Below, piece after piece: positions 34,016 to 45,646 of a DNA stretch of 64,000 nucleotides (positions are counted from its first letter, which is position 1; every line of letters begins with the position of its first letter). The stretch comes from Boletus sp. NGJ (Eukaryota; Basidiomycota; Agaricomycetes; Boletales; Boletaceae), in the NCBI GenBank assembly GCA_019096195.1, contig JAGTXK010000055.1, forward strand, positions 1,922,001 through 1,986,000, written 5' to 3'. Position numbers and translations under genes: made by a program. A model generated the notes under the pieces. The model had not been told where the DNA came from. It worked only from the letters and a program-made list of their open reading frames with translations, and ran no database searches.

Positions 34016-35368
34016 CTACGAGCACTCACCTATTTCTCGGTACCTCGATTTCCGTGGACTATCTATCTGTTCTAGCTGCTGGAGAAAGCCAAGACACTTC
34101 TGCCTGATGTCCTCGGAGTTGGGACAATAGTTCTTCAACATCAATCGGTTGTAGTACACCAACGAGTCCATGCACCCTGGGGTGCGTGTTAACGACACTG
34201 CATCAAGGCCGAGACATGGCTTACACTTGCTGTCTGGCTGCTCGCCTAACAATTCCTCGATGATATCCATCTCCTGCCGAAGCTGCTCCTCGTTCTCTCC
34301 TGTAAAGTTATTATAAATATGTAGCAAGACTATGACAACATGTACACACCCGAGCCTATTAACCACCTATGATAGATCCACGCGCTTTGATCGTCGGGAT
34401 CAGTGAATAGTGCATTGTGCACAAGATCAAACTCTTTATTTGACGCGTCAAACCCACGGAACGCTAAAGGCAGAGCATGCATATACCCTCTTCTCGAGAA
34501 TTCACCGGATCGAATTCCCCGGTGTTCCATAGCAAAGAATAAACTTTCGAACGTTGGTGCCATGCGCTGAAATTAGAGAAGCTCGCGCTAATTTTGCGCG
34601 TGGTGTATACCAGCTCGGTTGTTATAGGTCTCTGCTCTGGCATGCTTGCCAAAACATATCTCCGGTAGTTCCAGGCAAGAACTTGGAGGGTGAGAGACAT
34701 ACAAGGAACGATGTGTGCGTGTCAGGCTTACAGTTTCGTGCGTCCGCGTCGAGCATCTTCTCGACGACGGCCAGCTCTCTCTGCCAGGTTGCCTTCCGCC
34801 ATTGCAAAGATGGCTCACCATCAACCATTGGTCCATCTGGAATGTTCTCCAGGCACCATCGACGGTGATTCCATATCCAGTATACCTTGGGACGTTCTCG
34901 CAGTGCTGCCATTGTCATTGACAACTCTTCAGCGAGTATATTATTATTCTCTTCGGAGGTGCTGAGAATCGGATGATATATCAGTGGGCGAAGTAAGTGA
35001 ATGTTACTCACTTCTGAGGGAAAATCCCGTTAAGCATGATATTCCGACGATAGTTCCAGACGGTGTAGAATTCTGGATTCAACTCGAGCAAGTGTTGGGT
35101 TTGATCGAACGCCTCCCGACTCCAATCGCGTGCCTTTTTCTGTGGGACAGACAGAATGAGACAAGGACGATACAAGCCCATGGCCACGACGGGAAACATA
35201 CGCGAGAAAGGACACTGTCCGTTAGTGCCAGATACTCGGCGATCTCTGATCTTTCGCGTTCTTTCCTCTCTCGTGTTGCTTCTGGGGAATGCGAAACGCG
35301 CTTGACGTTGTGCTGCACGACACTCGCATTGACAAACGGTGCAAAAAACCAGCTCGTGGCCTTACCAT
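34016..35368 (-). CDS. BET4: Rab geranylgeranyltransferase alpha subunit
   Basis: The alpha subunit binds Rab-REP complexes and, with BET2, attaches geranylgeranyl groups to Rab C-termini. The protein starts M|HNVKRVSHSPEA: the ATG at 35366-35368 is immediately followed by a 53-nt intron (35313-35365). The prenyltransferase alpha repeats are clear: LLELNPEFYTVWNYRRNIML, KVYWIWNHRRWCLENIPDGP, VLAWNYRRYVLASMPEQR, SASFSNFSAWHQRSKVYSLL and DDQSAWIYHRWLIGSG. The end reads QQLEQIDSPRKSRYREIG then stop at 34016-34018. A GT right after REI leaves open a further exon in the gene-poor region. Its substrate class, Rab YPT1, is encoded 24 kb away. Confidence 0.93.
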
Positions 35369-35510
35369 GATCCAACACTCGCAGTGGAACAGAACAGTCG
35401 AAGTTCTGATTAGCTGTGATTGGGAGATAAGCCACTTATCCGTAAACCCATAAATAAATATTGAATGATAATTCCTGTCGATTGGCGCGACGGTTGAACC
35501 AGGCTCCAAA
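35369..35510. promoter_or_regulatory. Bidirectional promoter of BET4 and SYF1
   Basis: The 142-bp spacer separates two divergent starts. An A/T-rich block (ATAAATAAATATTGAAT, 35450-35466) lies about 50 bp upstream of the SYF1 ATG. Shared control is inferred from spacing only. Confidence 0.45.
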
Positions 35511-38500
35511 ATGCCTTCCGTCGCTGAAAAGTTGTCCAAGCTGGAGAGTCTCTCTGCTCACTTTCCTTTGACGCTGCCGGTCCCGACACCAACGACACAC
35601 TCACACCTGCTCACCGTCCAGGACATCCACCGCGAAGAAGACCTACTCCGAAATCCATCGTCTTTCCGGGCATGGCGGACGGCCATACAAAACACCAGGG
35701 ACGCGTTCAACGCGCTGCTCAAGGAAGAACGGCGCACAAACCCTTCGCTTGACGAAGGCGCCCAACTACTCGGGCCGCTCTCGACTCCGCTTGCGAGACG
35801 GTCCTTGCAATGTCTGACCTACATCTACGAAGCTGCCCTCGTCCAGTTCCCGGGATCTTTCAAGCTGTGGAAGCCATATCTGCAGATGAGGATGTCATAC
35901 GTCCTTGGCAAACTGGTGCACAAGAAACAAGCGGGAGGGAGGAAAAAGTTCCCTGAGATGAAGGAAGCATTGGAGGAGGAGCGGGAAAGCTTGGAAGAGT
36001 GGGAAGGTGGGCTCGATGGTATCGTCGGATGGGAGGAATGGAAGGCTCTCGTTGCAACGTATGAGCGCGCCTTGATGTGGTTGCCCAAGGTAGCTCGTCC
36101 GCCCGACCCGTCGTTCAGTTGCGCTAATACATTGTTTAGCTTCCGCGCCTCTGGCTCATGTATTTCTCTCTCTTCTTCCATCCAATGTGTCCTCCCGTGG
36201 TTTCGCATACCCATGCTCGGCGGACGTTCGATCGTGCATTGCGCACATTGCCACCATCCTTACATTCCCGTATCTGGATCAGATATCTACTTTGGGCTGA
36301 AGGTCGAGGTGGTACTACCACCGTCTCGGTATATCGCCGTTATCTTGCCGTAGACCCAAGCTTGACCGAGCACTACGCCTCCATCCTCCTTTCCCCCGCC
36401 GACTCTGAACCGAGACCCTTAGAGGCCGCGAAGCTTCTGCTATCCTTGGCAAGGAAAGCAGCACGAGGTGGATATGTCAGCCCAGAGGGCAAAAGTCCAT
36501 ATCAACTACTCGGAGATTTCATTGACGTCGTTGAGCGTTTCTCCGACGAGGTTGGCCTCGATGTCCCCGACACCATACAATCAAACGAGGCAAATGCTAA
36601 AGCCGATGCTGAAGCAGAAGCTCAGCACATTCGTACCCAGGAACCTGCTTCAGCTGACGGCCAGCTCATTCGCGTAGCAGGTCCAGCGAGGCCCGTCTCA
36701 GCAGACGGGAAGGTACTCCCAGCTTATGACGAGGACGAAGATCCCCTTAGCAAGCGGAGGTTGAATATAGAGCGCATAATCCACAAGGATGGTCTTGTGG
36801 TCTACAAGGACCAAGCTGGCCGGCTATGGAGTGGGATCGCGACCTATTGGATCAAGCGTGGCGAATTCGATCGTGCAAACAGCACTTTCGAAACTGGTAT
36901 CGCGTCGGTTCTTACTGTCAGGGACTTTACCCAGGTCTTCGACGCGTATGTGCAGTTCACCGAGTCACTTCTCAGCGCAATAATGGCGAGCTTGGAGGAA
37001 CCGGATGAAGAAGAGGAAGAGGAAGACGCAAAGGAGACCGAGCGCGAGCTGGATACCAAAATGAAGGAATTTGAAGCGTTGATGGATCGAAGACCATTCC
37101 TTCTCAACGATGTCCTTTTGAGGCGAAATCCAAATGACGTGCAAGAATGGGAAAAGAGGGTGGCATTATGGGGTGGAGATGACGAGCGGGTACGATGTAA
37201 TCGATCTTCCCTTGAATCCACTGACACCAATAAATTATTAGGTGGCTGAAACCTACACAAAAGCACTGGAGACTATCCAACCTCGTAAAGCTACCGCTAA
37301 CTTCCACCGCCTCTATATCAATTTTGCAAGGTTCTACGAGGAAGGAGGTGTCTCTGGCGCAGCCGAGCCTGATCTCGATAGCGCTCGCAAAATCCTCGAG
37401 AAGGCAACGAAGGTTAACTTCAAGAACGTCGAAGACCTTGCCGAGATTTGGTGCGAATGGTCAGAGATGGAACTTCGTCATGAGTGAGACCTTACTTGAC
37501 TGACATACTCGAACCGTACTGACAATACGTAGAAACTACGATGAAGCTATCCGTGTTATGCAACGAGCAGCCGCCATCCCAAAGAACATAAAAATCAATT
37601 ACCACGATCACGTATGTCAACCTTAACTACCCATCCACAGTACTGACTGGTCCTCTTAGTCACTCGTTGTCCAAACGCGACTATTCAAGTCGTTGAAACT
37701 TTGGTCATTCTATGTTGATCTGGAAGAGTCGATAGGCACTGTCGAATCAACCAAGGCAGTTTACGAGAAAATTATGGACCTCAAGATTGCGAATGCCCAG
37801 ATCATAGTCAACTACGCCGCTTTCTTAGAGGAGAACCAATATTGGGAGGACAGCTTCAAAGTGAGTCGTTATCCATGATACCTTTCCTGCAATAACCTTG
37901 ACTGGCAGATATACGAACGCGGGACGGAGCTTTTCACGTTCCCTATTTCCTTCGAAATTTGGAATATTTATCTGTCCAAATTCGTGAAACGATATGTGCG
38001 TCGACCCAGTAACTGCTTTCGAACAAACCCTGACCCTTTCCCAGGGGGGCTCAAAGCTGGAGCGGGCGCGAGACCTCTTTGAGCAGGCACTTGAGAAATG
38101 TCCACCGAAGGCCTGCAAGCCATTGTTCCTCATGTATGGCAAGCTCGAGGAAGATCATGGCTTAGCGAAGCGCGCTATGTCCATCTACGAGCGAGCCACG
38201 CAAGTCGTTGCCAGTGAAGACAAGCTCGAGGTATGCGCGTTTTTTGTCAGGGTGACGATCTTTGAATGTTAAACGACAACAGATGTTTACTGTATACATT
38301 GCCAAGGCTACGGCGAACTATGGCCTGCCAGCAACGCGACCCATATATGAACGGGCACTGGAGGTTCTACCGGACAAGCAAACCGCAGATATCTGCCTGC
38401 GGTTCGCTGCCCTCGAGCGCAAGCTTGGGGAAATCGACCGCGCTCGTGCCATCTTTGCTCATGCCTCACAATTCTGCGACCCACGGGTTAACCCCAAATT

Positions 38501-38843
38501 CTGGACAGAGTGGAACAGCTTCGAGATCGAAACCGGCTCTGAAGACACTTTCCGAGAGATGCTACGGATTAAACGGAGTGTTCAGGCTCAGTTTAACACA
38601 GAAGCATCTTACCTCGCTGCACAGACCTTGTCGGCCAAACAAAATGGAGCGTCCGCGGATCCCGCCGTTCCGCTAACTGATGCCATGGCTGCTGCTGAAC
38701 AGCAAGCTAGCGCGGTCAAAGGGCCAGCTTTCGTTGCTGCCAAAAAGACCGCGCCTCCTACACTGGAAGGAACAGAGGCGCGCCCGATTCAACAAGAAGG
38801 CAATGCGGATGAAATACAAATATCAGACGAGGAAGATTTGTAG
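35511..38843 (+). CDS. SYF1: Spliceosomal HAT-repeat protein SYF1 (XAB2)
   Basis: Syf1/XAB2 is an arch-shaped scaffold of the NineTeen complex in the spliceosome. The ATG at 35511 opens MPSVAEKLSKLESL. HAT repeats run through the protein: EEDLLRNPSSFRAWRTAIQN, LVQFPGSFKLWKPYLQMRM, TFDRALRTLPPSLHSRIWIR, IATYWIKRGEFDRANSTFET, RKILEKATKVNFKNVEDLAE, MKLWSFYVDLEESIGTVEST, YERGTELFTFPISFEIWNIY, LFEQALEKCPPKACKPLFLM and RAIFAHASQFCDPRVNPKFW. A Glu/Asp-rich run (EEEEEEDAKETE) sits near 37010-37040. The tail is disordered and ends EIQISDEEDL. About eight introns are apparent. The length, near 1,000 residues, fits the family. It converges on an unknown gene with 30 bp between stops. Confidence 0.94.
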
Positions 38844-38873
38844 GGACTGTCATACTCTCCGTCCTGTGTCGTG

Positions 38874-39746
38874 TTATTTTGCATCCCATCTTTCTATCTC
38901 GACCGCACAGAGATCTTCCCATTTAGCCTCCCACCCATCTTCGACAAGATACGGCTGCTCGACCCACTGAGAGATAGCGTCTCGAGACACCTCGAACGTG
39001 ACGGAATGACTCCGTAGTCTATCTATGATATCCTTGATGAGAGCGAGGGACCGATGATACGGTGGTTCAACCTCTGCCATAGATTTGACTGTGTAGGATC
39101 AGCTGATGGGCAATAAAACCCTGTGCTAAAATGATATCACACCGAATTTCTCAAGTGGCCACGAGATCCAAAGCGCTTCCTCCTGGCACCACCTGGCGCC
39201 TTTCGTCCTCTGAGCTTCGTGGTATAATGCTTCCAAGCTGTCTACCACGGTGCTCACGCGCCGCAATAACCTCTGCTGTAGAATATAATTACATGTCAAT
39301 GCCTCCACCACATAGAAATAGAAATGAACCTTACGAGTTTAGCAGCTACCGCGTCGAGCTGTGCTATGCTCTTATCCATAATGGCGAGCTTGGGCCCAAC
39401 AATCTCGGACCGTGGTTGACCGTCCGGGGAAAATAGAGAAAGCGTGTTGCTAGCACGACGAGGTAAAGCTTGAGGTCGCTAACTTGGAATGGATGGAGCA
39501 TACGCACTCGAGCTCTGTCCTTGCATCGACCAACGTACGGACAGCTTTCAGCCCGTCGAAAAGGACGATGTCCTCCCATGTCTGTGATATCGAACGTAGC
39601 TCTTGGAGCAGCGTCCTCAGCTTGCGATGGAACGTAGACTCGGAAAGACGAGATGGAGACGGAGGGATGACGAACTGAGTGGGTTGTAGAACGGGGGAAG
39701 ACGTAGGCGCCGATGGAGTTTTGAATGATGTGAGACGTTTGCTCAT
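38874..39746 (-). CDS. Conserved-looking helical protein, function unknown
   Basis: I do not recognise the family. The ATG at 39746 opens MSKRLTSFKTPSAPTSSPVL. Four exons in different frames read as one acidic, helix-rich protein: STFHRKLRTLLQELRSISQT with FDGLKAVRTLVDARTELE, then LSLFSPDGQPRSEIVGPKLA and MDKSIAQLDAVAAKL, then QRLLRRVSTVVDSLEALYHE with WISWPLEKF, and finally SLALIKDIIDRLRSHSVTFE and ISQWVEQPYLVEDGWEAKWE. The stop is at 38874-38876. Splice phases and amphipathic heptads support a real gene of about 240 residues, possibly a coiled-coil subunit of a complex. There is no signal peptide or membrane segment. It overlaps nothing but ends 30 bp from SYF1. Confidence 0.75.
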
Positions 39747-40030
39747 GAGTGCGGTATGACTCTCTGTCTAGCAGAAAATAGATTAGATAACCGGAACCGA
39801 CTCGGACGCGCATTGAGATCCATCAACCTGCGGGGCGTAGACAAGAGGCGACAATCAAGGCAAGCGTTTCATCCAGGGACGATAAGCAATCGGCGTTGCG
39901 TTGCTTGCGTTTGAAGCGGTCTGAATCGTACAACATAGTAAGCAGTCTTCAATTCATCACCATCCGCGCGCTGAGCACCAATCCAGCAGTTCGTTCGAAA
40001 CGACCACAACATAAACACAAAAGTACTCGT

Positions 40031-41607
40031 ATGGACGACACGGTCCTTCTCAGAGCTGAAGCAGAACTCGCGATCATCGAAGTAAGTGGCTTGTCGCACT
40101 CCACGACTCGTCCCAAAGCGTGTTACAGGCTCGCCGGCAAAAGTCAGAGAGAACAAAAACTCTCGGCCTGCCGATCCAGCTGACCGGTAAAGCCTTGGGT
40201 ATACATATCGAAGGAAATGCTGCATGGATAGCTGAAAACACGCATGTTGCCAAGAAGATTGACCTAGAGGCAAGGAGTCAAAGTCGTCTGTTGCTGAACG
40301 TTCGCCAAATCCCAACACCAGTCAGGTAAGACCATGCAAATATACAAAGGTCACACTGCGCCTGTCATTTGCCTGGCCTTCTTCAAGAGTGGTCCCGCCG
40401 CCGCCGATCGGGTGCTCATCACTGGATCCTGGGATAAGGCAAGTCGGACGCTTGCCACGTCTATCGCGTTGGCACTGAACTAACTCATAGTCAATCAAAC
40501 TATGGAACACGGTTGTGCGTAATTGTCGTTGCTCTCGCTACTGGGTTGGCATCCTGATCGTTGTAGACGAAAGGGTTGATATGTTCAACTGTTGGTCATG
40601 ACGATTTCGTAAAGTGCTTGTTTGTATTCCCCATCGCCAGACTTCTGGTGTCAAGCAGCTCGGATAAAACTGTCCGATTTTGGTAGGCGTTCATTCACAT
40701 CCGGACTCTTATCTTAATTGACCAGCGCGCAGGGACCTTACCGATGTCCAGGAGGGAAAACTGACACCTGCCGGATCCGTCTCCGCACACAGTCGTCCCG
40801 TCGAATGTTTGACTGGTGTTGCTCATTCCGAGACATCGGTCACATTGATGACTGCAGACACGATGGGCGTCATCAAGATATGGAAGCTTGAAAGAGAATC
40901 CGGACCCGACTCACGATGGCGAAGCGAGCTGCCAGAGACATTGAACTACCATCGAACAAGGGTCACCGAGATCATCTATGGAGCTGGCCAGATCTGGACG
41001 GGTAAATTCGAGCACTGATCGTGCCATACCGTGTCCTCTGATCAACCCACTCTCTAGCTTCTTCCGACGAGACGGTCCAAATTACTTCCTATCCTCCCGA
41101 CCCGACCTTGACTAGGCCAATTCCCCCACTTCACCATCCGCTCCCAGTTCGTGCCGTTCTCCCACTCTCGCTCACGCCACTTGCAGAGCCCTACGTCGTC
41201 ACAGCTTATGGGGACGTGATTCGTTTATACGACCTTTCCACCACGTCTGAACCTGAAATTCTCGGAGAGATTGATGGTCACTGGCACGACGTGACGGCCA
41301 TCAGACTCTGGATGCGGACGAGTAGAAATGAAGCTGGACAGACAAGAATCGAGCCATGGATTGTCTCTACTAGTCTAGACGGGACCATACGCAAGTGGCG
41401 CTTTAGTGGTAAGTACGATGCCTATAGCGGAAGTTCCAGTCGAATTGAATCTCATCAGAGCTCGCCACTTCCACACCCAAGCATCCCGCCGGTAGCACAG
41501 AGCCAGTCGTGATTGCCCCCGTTCCAGAACCCTCTGGAGATGCACCCGCGAGCGAATTAACAGAAGATGAAGAACGCGAACTCGCCGAATTGATGGGAGA
41601 GGATTGA
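40031..41607 (+). CDS. WD40-repeat protein
   Basis: The ATG at 40031 opens MDDTVLLRAEAELAIIE, then an intron, then ARRQKSERTKTLGLPIQLTG. WD units follow: IYKGHTAPVICLAFF with LITGSWDKSIKLWNT, GLICSTVGHDDFVKCLFV with LLVSSSSDKTVRFW, SVSAHSRPVECLTGVA with ADTMGVIKIWKL, HRTRVTEIIYGAGQIWT with SSDETVQITSYPP, an atypical blade with VVTAYGDVIRLYDL, and HWHDVTAIRLWM with IVSTSLDGTIRKWRFS. The acidic end reads ELTEDEERELAELMGED. Around seven blades fit a single propeller. Such proteins are scaffolds; I cannot name the orthologue or its complex. It converges on the DUF3445 gene with 25 bp between stops. Confidence 0.85.
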
Positions 41608-41632
41608 GGTAACATAAACATGTTCATATGTC

Positions 41633-42938
41633 CTACGCATGCATCGGGTAGTGGTCCTTCCATCCCGGATAAAATGGGTCCTCGTCTAGCGTCCTCTCTT
41701 CCCAGTCCTTCGGAACCATTCCGGATTCCTCTTGCTCTTTCGCCCATTCCTTGAGGGCAGGTATCACCTTGTGCTCAATATGCCACGTGCCCTTGTACTT
41801 CAAGATTGACTTCTTTCCTTCCAGCAATACCTTGAGGACAAGCTTGGGGATATAAGGCTCCCGCCGAAAATCTGTGATAGGCGTGAAAAGGGCTTTAAAG
41901 TTGAAAACGACGGCGCGGGACTTTGGCATGCGGCGTAATGTTTGCCAGTCGACACGCAAGTATATGCTGGAGAGTGGGATGTCAGGATCTTGTGTCTGGC
42001 GGAGATTCCACTCTGCTTCGCTCGTCTGCAAAAACAGAGGTTCGCCAACCTCGAGACCCCAAGAGCCACGTTGAATGGGTTTATCGCAGGGCATATTTAA
42101 GAAATACCTGGCGTGAGAGTGAGATGATTGGATCTGAGCGCTGAGCTATGGGTCTGCTATCACCTGTCCATTGAGAAAGCCATCTTCAACTTGTAATCAG
42201 GCACTGGCGCGTGAATCTGGTGCAACGGTTTTCCTATCTTCTGGCCGATGTTCCAGCCAACGGCCGAGCATGAAACCGCAGCTCGCAAGACGTATAAGTT
42301 AGTCTCAGGATCTTGCTCCGTGATCAAGAAGTCCTCTGGAACATGTTCGAGGAGAAACACGAGTGGATGAACAGTACTGGTGTCGACCTTGATTCCGAGG
42401 ATGTTGTTGGAGAACACGCCCGTCCAATCGTCATAGTGGAACTGGTTGGGATATCTTTTGACAAAGGTATTGGATGACCATCTCCATGCATTCCCTCGAC
42501 GATCCTCGACTTCCGGGAAGCTCGTCGATCACCAATTTGCCGTGTTCTGCGTAGAGTTTCTTGCGCTGATTGATGCGCTCCCGATAGGTGGATTCGAGTT
42601 CAATCCACCAGTCGGGCTCGAGCTTCTTGAGAGCTGCAGGCACGCTTAGTTCTGGACAAATCGTACTCCATCGACGGGAGAACTGACACATGGTCTGATG
42701 ATACTCCCATCGGAAAGGTCTGTACGGACGGGGCTTCGCACTGTCGATGTCAAACCGATGAATTGGTTTGGGAGAGGGAAAACCCGTGAGCTTTGAGTAG
42801 TCCGGCAACCTTTTCTGTCCGGCAACCTGTCCATTGAGCCATTGGCGCTGCTTTGAATTCCCCTGTGAGTAGTATAGCTGCTAAAATTCCTATGGTGACG
42901 ATAGCTACGATGAGATCAAGCTGGACGATGGTGACCAT
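41633..42938 (-). CDS. DUF3445 (HRQ-type) protein, possible haem-dependent oxidative demethylase
   Basis: The protein matches the fungal DUF3445 family, whose bacterial members include haem-dependent oxidative N-demethylases; activity in fungi is uncertain. Family motifs: KPIHRFDIDSAKPRPYRPFR and YHQTMC, LEPDWWIELESTYRERINQR, VHPLVFLLEHVPEDFLI, YVLRAAVSCSAVGWNIGQKI, FLQTSEAEWNLRQ, IYLRVDWQTLRRMPKSRAVV and FNFKALFTPI. The stop is at 41633-41635. The N-terminus is unsettled. An ATG at 42938 opens a hydrophobic MVTIVQLDLIVAIVTIGILA, which fits the membrane anchor of fungal homologues, but joining it to the domain needs an intron whose position I cannot fix. An 11-bp direct repeat (42800-42827) lies at the start of the domain. 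Confidence 0.83.
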
Positions 42939-43142
42939 CGTGTGCAACGACACTAAAAGGACTGATCCCACGAGGTCATACGACCTCCGTCGAACCCTGG
43001 TATTCTTCCCAGCGTATAGAGGATACATTTTGAGACTTCTTTGTCTCCCACACACCCCAAGTTTGTTTCAGGGCTGAAAGTAACATAAGTATACCGATAT
43101 AATACACAAATGGGACGGAGGGTTCGAGGGATGGACATTTAT

Positions 43143-44699
43143 TCATAGCTTGGCTTTCGGGACTAACAGATTCGACGCCGCTTTCAGACTCGAGACCGCT
43201 TGCGAAAGCATCTCGTCAACACTAAGGGGTCCTGTCGTCAGTTTTCGTGGATACGTATGCTTGGAGTAATTATCGTACATCGACTTCGCAGGCTTGATTT
43301 CCTATGATAAGACGGAGTTCCGTGTTAGCATGAGCCAAGCAGAACAGACGGAAGAACACCAACGTCGATAGATCCGGCGACTTTACCCATTAACCCTAAT
43401 GGAAATACAATCAGAAAATCAAGATGAAAGAGCCTCATCACCGTCTTACACATCCGTCCCTCAAGCGACCTTTCTGGGTGTTTCTCTAACTCAGCTTCGT
43501 GAGGTACTATCCCTTTGGATACGAGAGTTGATATTTCTTGTTGCCGCTGAGACTCCCATCCAGCAACATACGGTGTCTTTCGGACATTCAATGGTCGGCC
43601 AGAGTAGATAAGAGTTCGAGCGATATCATCGTATCCGGCCGTGAGCACAAGTTCTTTGTGCTTCGGAGGAGCTCCGGCCTCCTCGCTGGCAACAAAGCGT
43701 GTTCCAACCCAAATACCATCTGCTCCGTATCTTGACGATTTTGGGGTAAACTAGACCGAAAGTGATACGGAAGATACTTACGAAAGAGCTGCTGCGAGGC
43801 CGCGGCCATCCGCAATACCTCCAGCGGCAACAACAACGATAGGCTCACCCGTTAATGGGCTCCTGGCATTTTTGCATAAATCAACAACAGCAGGAATGAG
43901 GATGGAGAATGGGGTTTCTCCTGTATGACCTCCGCCTTCACCGCCTTGCGCACAAATGATGTCGACGCCTGAGAAATGAGATGTCATCCCGAATACTTTA
44001 GATAATAGATAAGCGGACACACCTTGGGCGAGTGCTTTCCTGACATGCTATTAAGGGCATGAGAGTTGTGAAAGGTGCTGTATATCACTGACGCACCTTT
44101 GGGTGCCCAACCATGCTACATTGGCGGGGTTCTTAGTACCTAGTACTCTTCCCAAAAAAAAAAGGACTTGCTTCATCACAGGTATACCAGCTGCATGCAG
44201 TTTATCCACAGCAGTTTTGGGAGGCACTCCGACTGCGCTGACGAACAATGCTGCCTTGCCATGGATGATGACGTCAAGAAGTTCGTCGAGCTGACCATTT
44301 GTATAATCATACTGCGGAAGCAAGATAAATGGGTCGTGTCCGGATGATACGATAAACCTGAACATACATTGGTTTTCCTTGCATTTCCGCCTATCTGAGG
44401 AAGAAGTAGATCGACGCCGAAAGGCGCATTCTTGTCCTCGAGGAACGACTTTAATTCGTCAATAGACTGCTGCAGCATCTTTGGACTTTGGCTAACGCCC
44501 CCGATGACGCCAATTCCTCCGGAGTTGGTTACAGTTGCTGCTAAGCGTGGGCCAGCAGCGACGTTCATCCCTGCCACGTTCGTCAAGGACCACAAGGTAG
44601 TGAGAACCGTTGACTTTACATGCCTGCGAGCATGATGGGATGGTTGATCTTGAACAACCCGGTCAGGGGAGTAGAAAAGACTGGTTCTGAAGACGGCAT
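43143..44699 (-). CDS. Nitronate monooxygenase (2-nitropropane dioxygenase family)
   Basis: This FMN enzyme oxidises alkyl nitronates such as propionate 3-nitronate. The ATG at 44699 opens MPSSEPVFSTPLTGLFKINH, PIMLAG, spliced to MNVAAGPRLAATVTNSGGIG. Then come GVDLLLPQIGGNARKTN, HGKAALFVSAVGVPPKTAVD, IPVMNMVGHPKHVRKALAQG across two tiny exons (19 and 25 nt), the FMN-phosphate loop DIICAQGGEGGGHTGETPFS, EPIVVVAAGGIADGRGLAAA, YGADGIWVGTRFVASEEAGA and YSGRPLNVRKTPYVAGWES. The end reads ASNLLVPKAKL. One intron (44116-44171) has a GC donor. The length is near 370 residues. It is divergent from the haem lyase across 158 bp. Confidence 0.95.
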
Positions 44700-44857
44700 T
44701 GTCAAGGTACCGTAGAGAGAGTAGTTAGTACAGTCCGCACCCGATGTCAGCCAACCGCCATCGCTGGGAGTTCTGGGTCAAAATTAGCCTATCGATGTTT
44801 TTTATTCCTGTGACCGGCTACAATTACATAATCTTTAAATAGCACTTCGTTGCTGCG

Positions 44858-45564
44858 ATGTCCGACAAATGTCCGGTGGACCATGGTCAACATTCGGGAG
44901 ACAACTGTCCCGTAGGACCAAGCACCCGGTCCACTTGGTCCTCTTTATTCTCGACAAAGAACCCATCGCAGTCGAACCAGTCCTCGTTGTCCATAGACCG
45001 CGAGGTCTCGTCGATCCCGCGAACACCCGACGCTAAATGGGTGTACCCTTCGGAGGCCCAGTTCTTCGCAGCCATGGCTCGGAAGAACCACAACCCCCAA
45101 GCTTCAGACATGAAGACCATCGTACCTATCCACAATGCTGTGAACGAGCGTGCTTGGTCCGAGATCTTGAAATGGGAAGCTGGTAGAGGTGGAAACAAGT
45201 GTGGTGGTCTCAAGCTCATGAGTTTCAAAGGGAGACCAGGCGACATAAGCCCAAGAGCAAGGCTGATGACGTTCCTTGGGTAGGCGTCTTTCTTAGAATC
45301 TACCAACGCCCTAGTGATTTGTCTCCCAGCTATTCAGCACCTTTTGATCGTCATGACTGGATTGTGGATCGTTGTGGCACTAAGATCCGCTATGTTATCG
45401 ACTTTTATACCGGGCGCGGCTCTGATTCTTCGAATGTTTCCTTTTATCTCGACGTACGACCTGCCTTAGATGATTGGGAAGGGGTGAAGATGAGACTAGA
45501 GAGCGCATTCGGTGGTCTATTTGGTCCTCACGCTCGAGAGAGCGGCATCGCTCCTCCCACCTAA
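44858..45564 (+). CDS. CYC3: Cytochrome c haem lyase (holocytochrome c synthase)
   Basis: The enzyme attaches haem to apocytochrome c in the mitochondrial intermembrane space. The ATG at 44858 opens MSDKCPVDHGQHSGDNCPVG, which holds two CP haem-binding motifs. The domain follows: YPSEAQFFAAMARKNHNPQA, TIVPIHNAVNERAWSEILKW (with the haem-ligand His in the IHN motif), PRARLMTFLG, and after one intron (about 45281-45330) YSAPFDRHDWIVDRCGTKIR, YVIDFYTGR and FYLDVRPALDDWEGVKMRLE. The product is about 219 residues, the normal length. A TTTAAATA box lies 17 bp before the ATG. No presequence is seen, as usual for this family. Confidence 0.95.
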
Positions 45565-45646
45565 TGAGTTCAGAGCATTGAATATCCCTCACATTCAACA
45601 CCCCTGCTCAGTGAATACATGGTAATACGTGTATCAGTACAATATA

